From the NCBI GenBank assembly GCA_036971475.1, contig JBAIZL010000001.1, positions 216,004,944 through 216,068,943 on the forward strand: a stretch of DNA of 64,000 nucleotides. The letters are read 5' to 3'. This document shows positions 62,049 to 64,000 of this stretch, in pieces; position 1 is the first letter of the stretch, and every line of letters begins with the position of its first letter. Origin of the DNA: Prosapia bicincta (Eukaryota > Arthropoda > Insecta > Hemiptera > Cercopidae). Made by a program: the position numbers and the translations under genes. Below the pieces are notes generated by a model. The model did no database searches. It saw nothing but the letters and a program-made list of their open reading frames with translations, and was not told where the DNA came from.

Positions 62049-64000
62049 GACACGTGACATAATTTTACTAAGCTAATATTCTACACCTTACATGCTTTTA
62101 TTTGTTTTATGTACTACATCTTATGTACGTCTATTAATCCTATGTTCTACACTTTATGTACGTCTATTAGGACAATGCTCGACACGTGACATAATTTTAC
62201 TAAGCTAATATTCTACACCTTAAATGCTTTTATTTGTTTTATGTACTACATCTTATGTACGTCTATTAATCCTATGTTCTACACTTTATGTACGTCTATT
62301 AGGACAATGCTCGACACGTGACATAATTTTACTAAGCTAATATTCTACACCTTACATGCTTTTATTTGTTTTATGTACTACATCTTATGTACGTCTATTA
62401 ATCCTGTGTTCTACACTTTATGTACGTCTATTAGGACAATGCTCGACACGTGACATAATTTTACTAAGCTAATATTCTACACCTTACATGCTTTTATTTG
62501 TTTTATGTACTACATCTTATGTACGTCTATTAATCCTATGTTCTACACTTTATGTACGTCTATTAGGACAATGCTCGACACGTGACATAATTTTACTAAG
62601 CTAATATTCTACACCTTACATGCTTTTATTTGTTTTATGTACTACATCTTATGTACGTCTATTAATCCTATGTTCTACACTTTATGTACGTCTATTAGGA
62701 CAATGCTCGACACGTGACATAATTTTACTAAGCTAATATTCTACACCTTACATGCTTTTATTTGTTTTATGTACTACATCTTATGTACGTCTATTAATCC
62801 TATGTTCTACACTTTATGTACGTCTATTAGGACAATGCTCGACACGTGACATAATTTTACTAAGCTAATATTCTACACCTTACATGCTTTTATTTGTTTT
62901 ATGTACTACATCTTATGTACGTCTATTAATCCTATGTTCTACACTTTATGTACGTCTATTAGGACAATGCTCGACACGTGACATAATTTTACTAAGCTAA
63001 TATTCTACACCTTACATGCTTTTATTTGTTTTATGTACTACATCTTATGTACGTCTATTAATCCTATGTTCTACACTTTATGTACGTCTATTAGGACAAT
63101 GCTCGACACGTGACATAATTTTACTAAGCTAATATTCTACACCTTACATGCTTTTATTTGTTTTATGTACTACATCTTATGTACGTCTATTAATAATATG
63201 TTCTGCATTTTATGTACGTCTATTAGGACAATGCTCGACACGTGACATAATTTTACTAAGCTAATATTCTACACCTTACATACTTTTATTTGTTTTATGT
63301 ACTACATCTTATGTACGTCTATTAATCCTATGTTCTACACTTTATGTACGTCTATTAGGACAATGCTCGACACGTGACATAATTTTACTAAGCTAATATT
63401 CTACACCTTACATGCTTTTATTTGTTTTATGTACTACATCTTATGTACGTCTATTAATCCTATGTTCTACACTTTATGTACGTCTATTAGGACAATGCTC
63501 GACACGTGACATAATTTTACTAAGCTAATATTCTACACCTTACATGCTTTTATTTGTTTTATGTACTACATCTTATGTACGTCTATTAATCCTATGTTCT
63601 ACACTTTATGTACGTCTATTAGGACAATGCTCGACACGTGACATAATTTTACTAAGCTAATATTCTACACCTTACATGCTTTTATTTGTTTTATGTACTA
63701 CATCTTATGTACGTCTATTAATCCTATGTTCTACACTTTATGTACGTCTATTAGGACAATGCTCGACACGTGACATAATTTTACTAAGCTAATATTCTAC
63801 ACCTTACATGCTTTTATTTGTTTTATGTACTACATCTTATGTACGTCTATTAGTCCTATGTTCTACACTTTATGTACGTCTATTAGGACAATGCTCGACA
63901 CGTGACATAATTTTACTAAGCTAATATTCTACACCTTAAATGCTTTTATTTGTTTTATGTACTACATCTTATGTACGTCTATTAATCCTATGTTCTACAC

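Larger units (their letters stand above)
55537..64000. repeat. Sat132: 132-bp satellite array, about 64 copies, runs off the window
   Basis: The unit runs cacgtgacataattttacta, agctaatattctacacctta, catgcttttatttgttttat, gtactacatcttatgtacgt, ctattaatcctatgttctac, actttatgtacgtctattag, gacaatgctcga: 132 bp. By phase counting there are 63 complete monomers, one 44-bp stub (62,005-62,048) and a 102-bp incomplete monomer at the right edge. The first monomer is the most diverged. Each unit contains an internal duplication: ctacatcttatgtacgtcta and ctacactttatgtacgtcta lie 34 bp apart. No coding frame is sustained. Confidence 0.99.

Overview
This 64 kb window reads as intergenic or heterochromatic DNA from an animal nuclear genome. 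It has no bacterial gene organisation, it carries CA/TA/CT microsatellites and several families of 100-160 bp tandem satellites, and no open reading frame looks like a conserved protein. The style (A/T-rich unique DNA, insect-like short interspersed debris, a tRNA-like B box) fits an arthropod, perhaps an insect, but nothing identifies the species. I recognise no protein-coding gene, rRNA or true tRNA. By my count roughly three quarters of the window is tandem repeat.

Layout. (1) 1-11,332: mostly unique or anciently repeated DNA with small arrays. These are six 143-bp units with a tRNA-promoter-like motif (370-1235), ten 17-bp units (1831-2000), about six diverged ~160-bp units (2518-3522), an A/T-rich direct duplication (5231/5591), a repeated element at 7505-8110, a compound TA/TG microsatellite (8987-9205), a near-perfect foldback (9241-9396) and a 23-bp minisatellite with internal TA expansions (9400-9985). 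(2) 11,333-41,687: one uninterrupted satellite array of 284 monomers of 107 bp (Sat107). It contains a higher-order repeat of 22-28 monomers present three times in tandem (20,597-28,835), trimer periodicities, and zones with different monomer subtypes. (3) 41,688-52,079: unique DNA with microsatellites, a 21-bp minisatellite, a diverged long inverted repeat (43,671-45,600), and two arrays of the same 33-bp pyrimidine-rich minisatellite (47,349-48,803 and 49,632-50,776). The complement of that minisatellite translates as an 11-residue amphipathic repeat. (4) 52,080-55,536: about 30 copies of a 113-bp satellite (Sat113), including five apparently identical copies and 452-bp tetramers. (5) 55,537-64,000: a 132-bp satellite (Sat132), about 64 copies, abutting Sat113 directly and running off the right edge.

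The main content is satellite evolution: local homogenisation, higher-order repeats, edge decay and a direct junction between two satellites. No cellular pathway or new enzymatic system is visible. All repeat lengths and positions were counted by eye from the numbered sequence. Percent identities were not computed.
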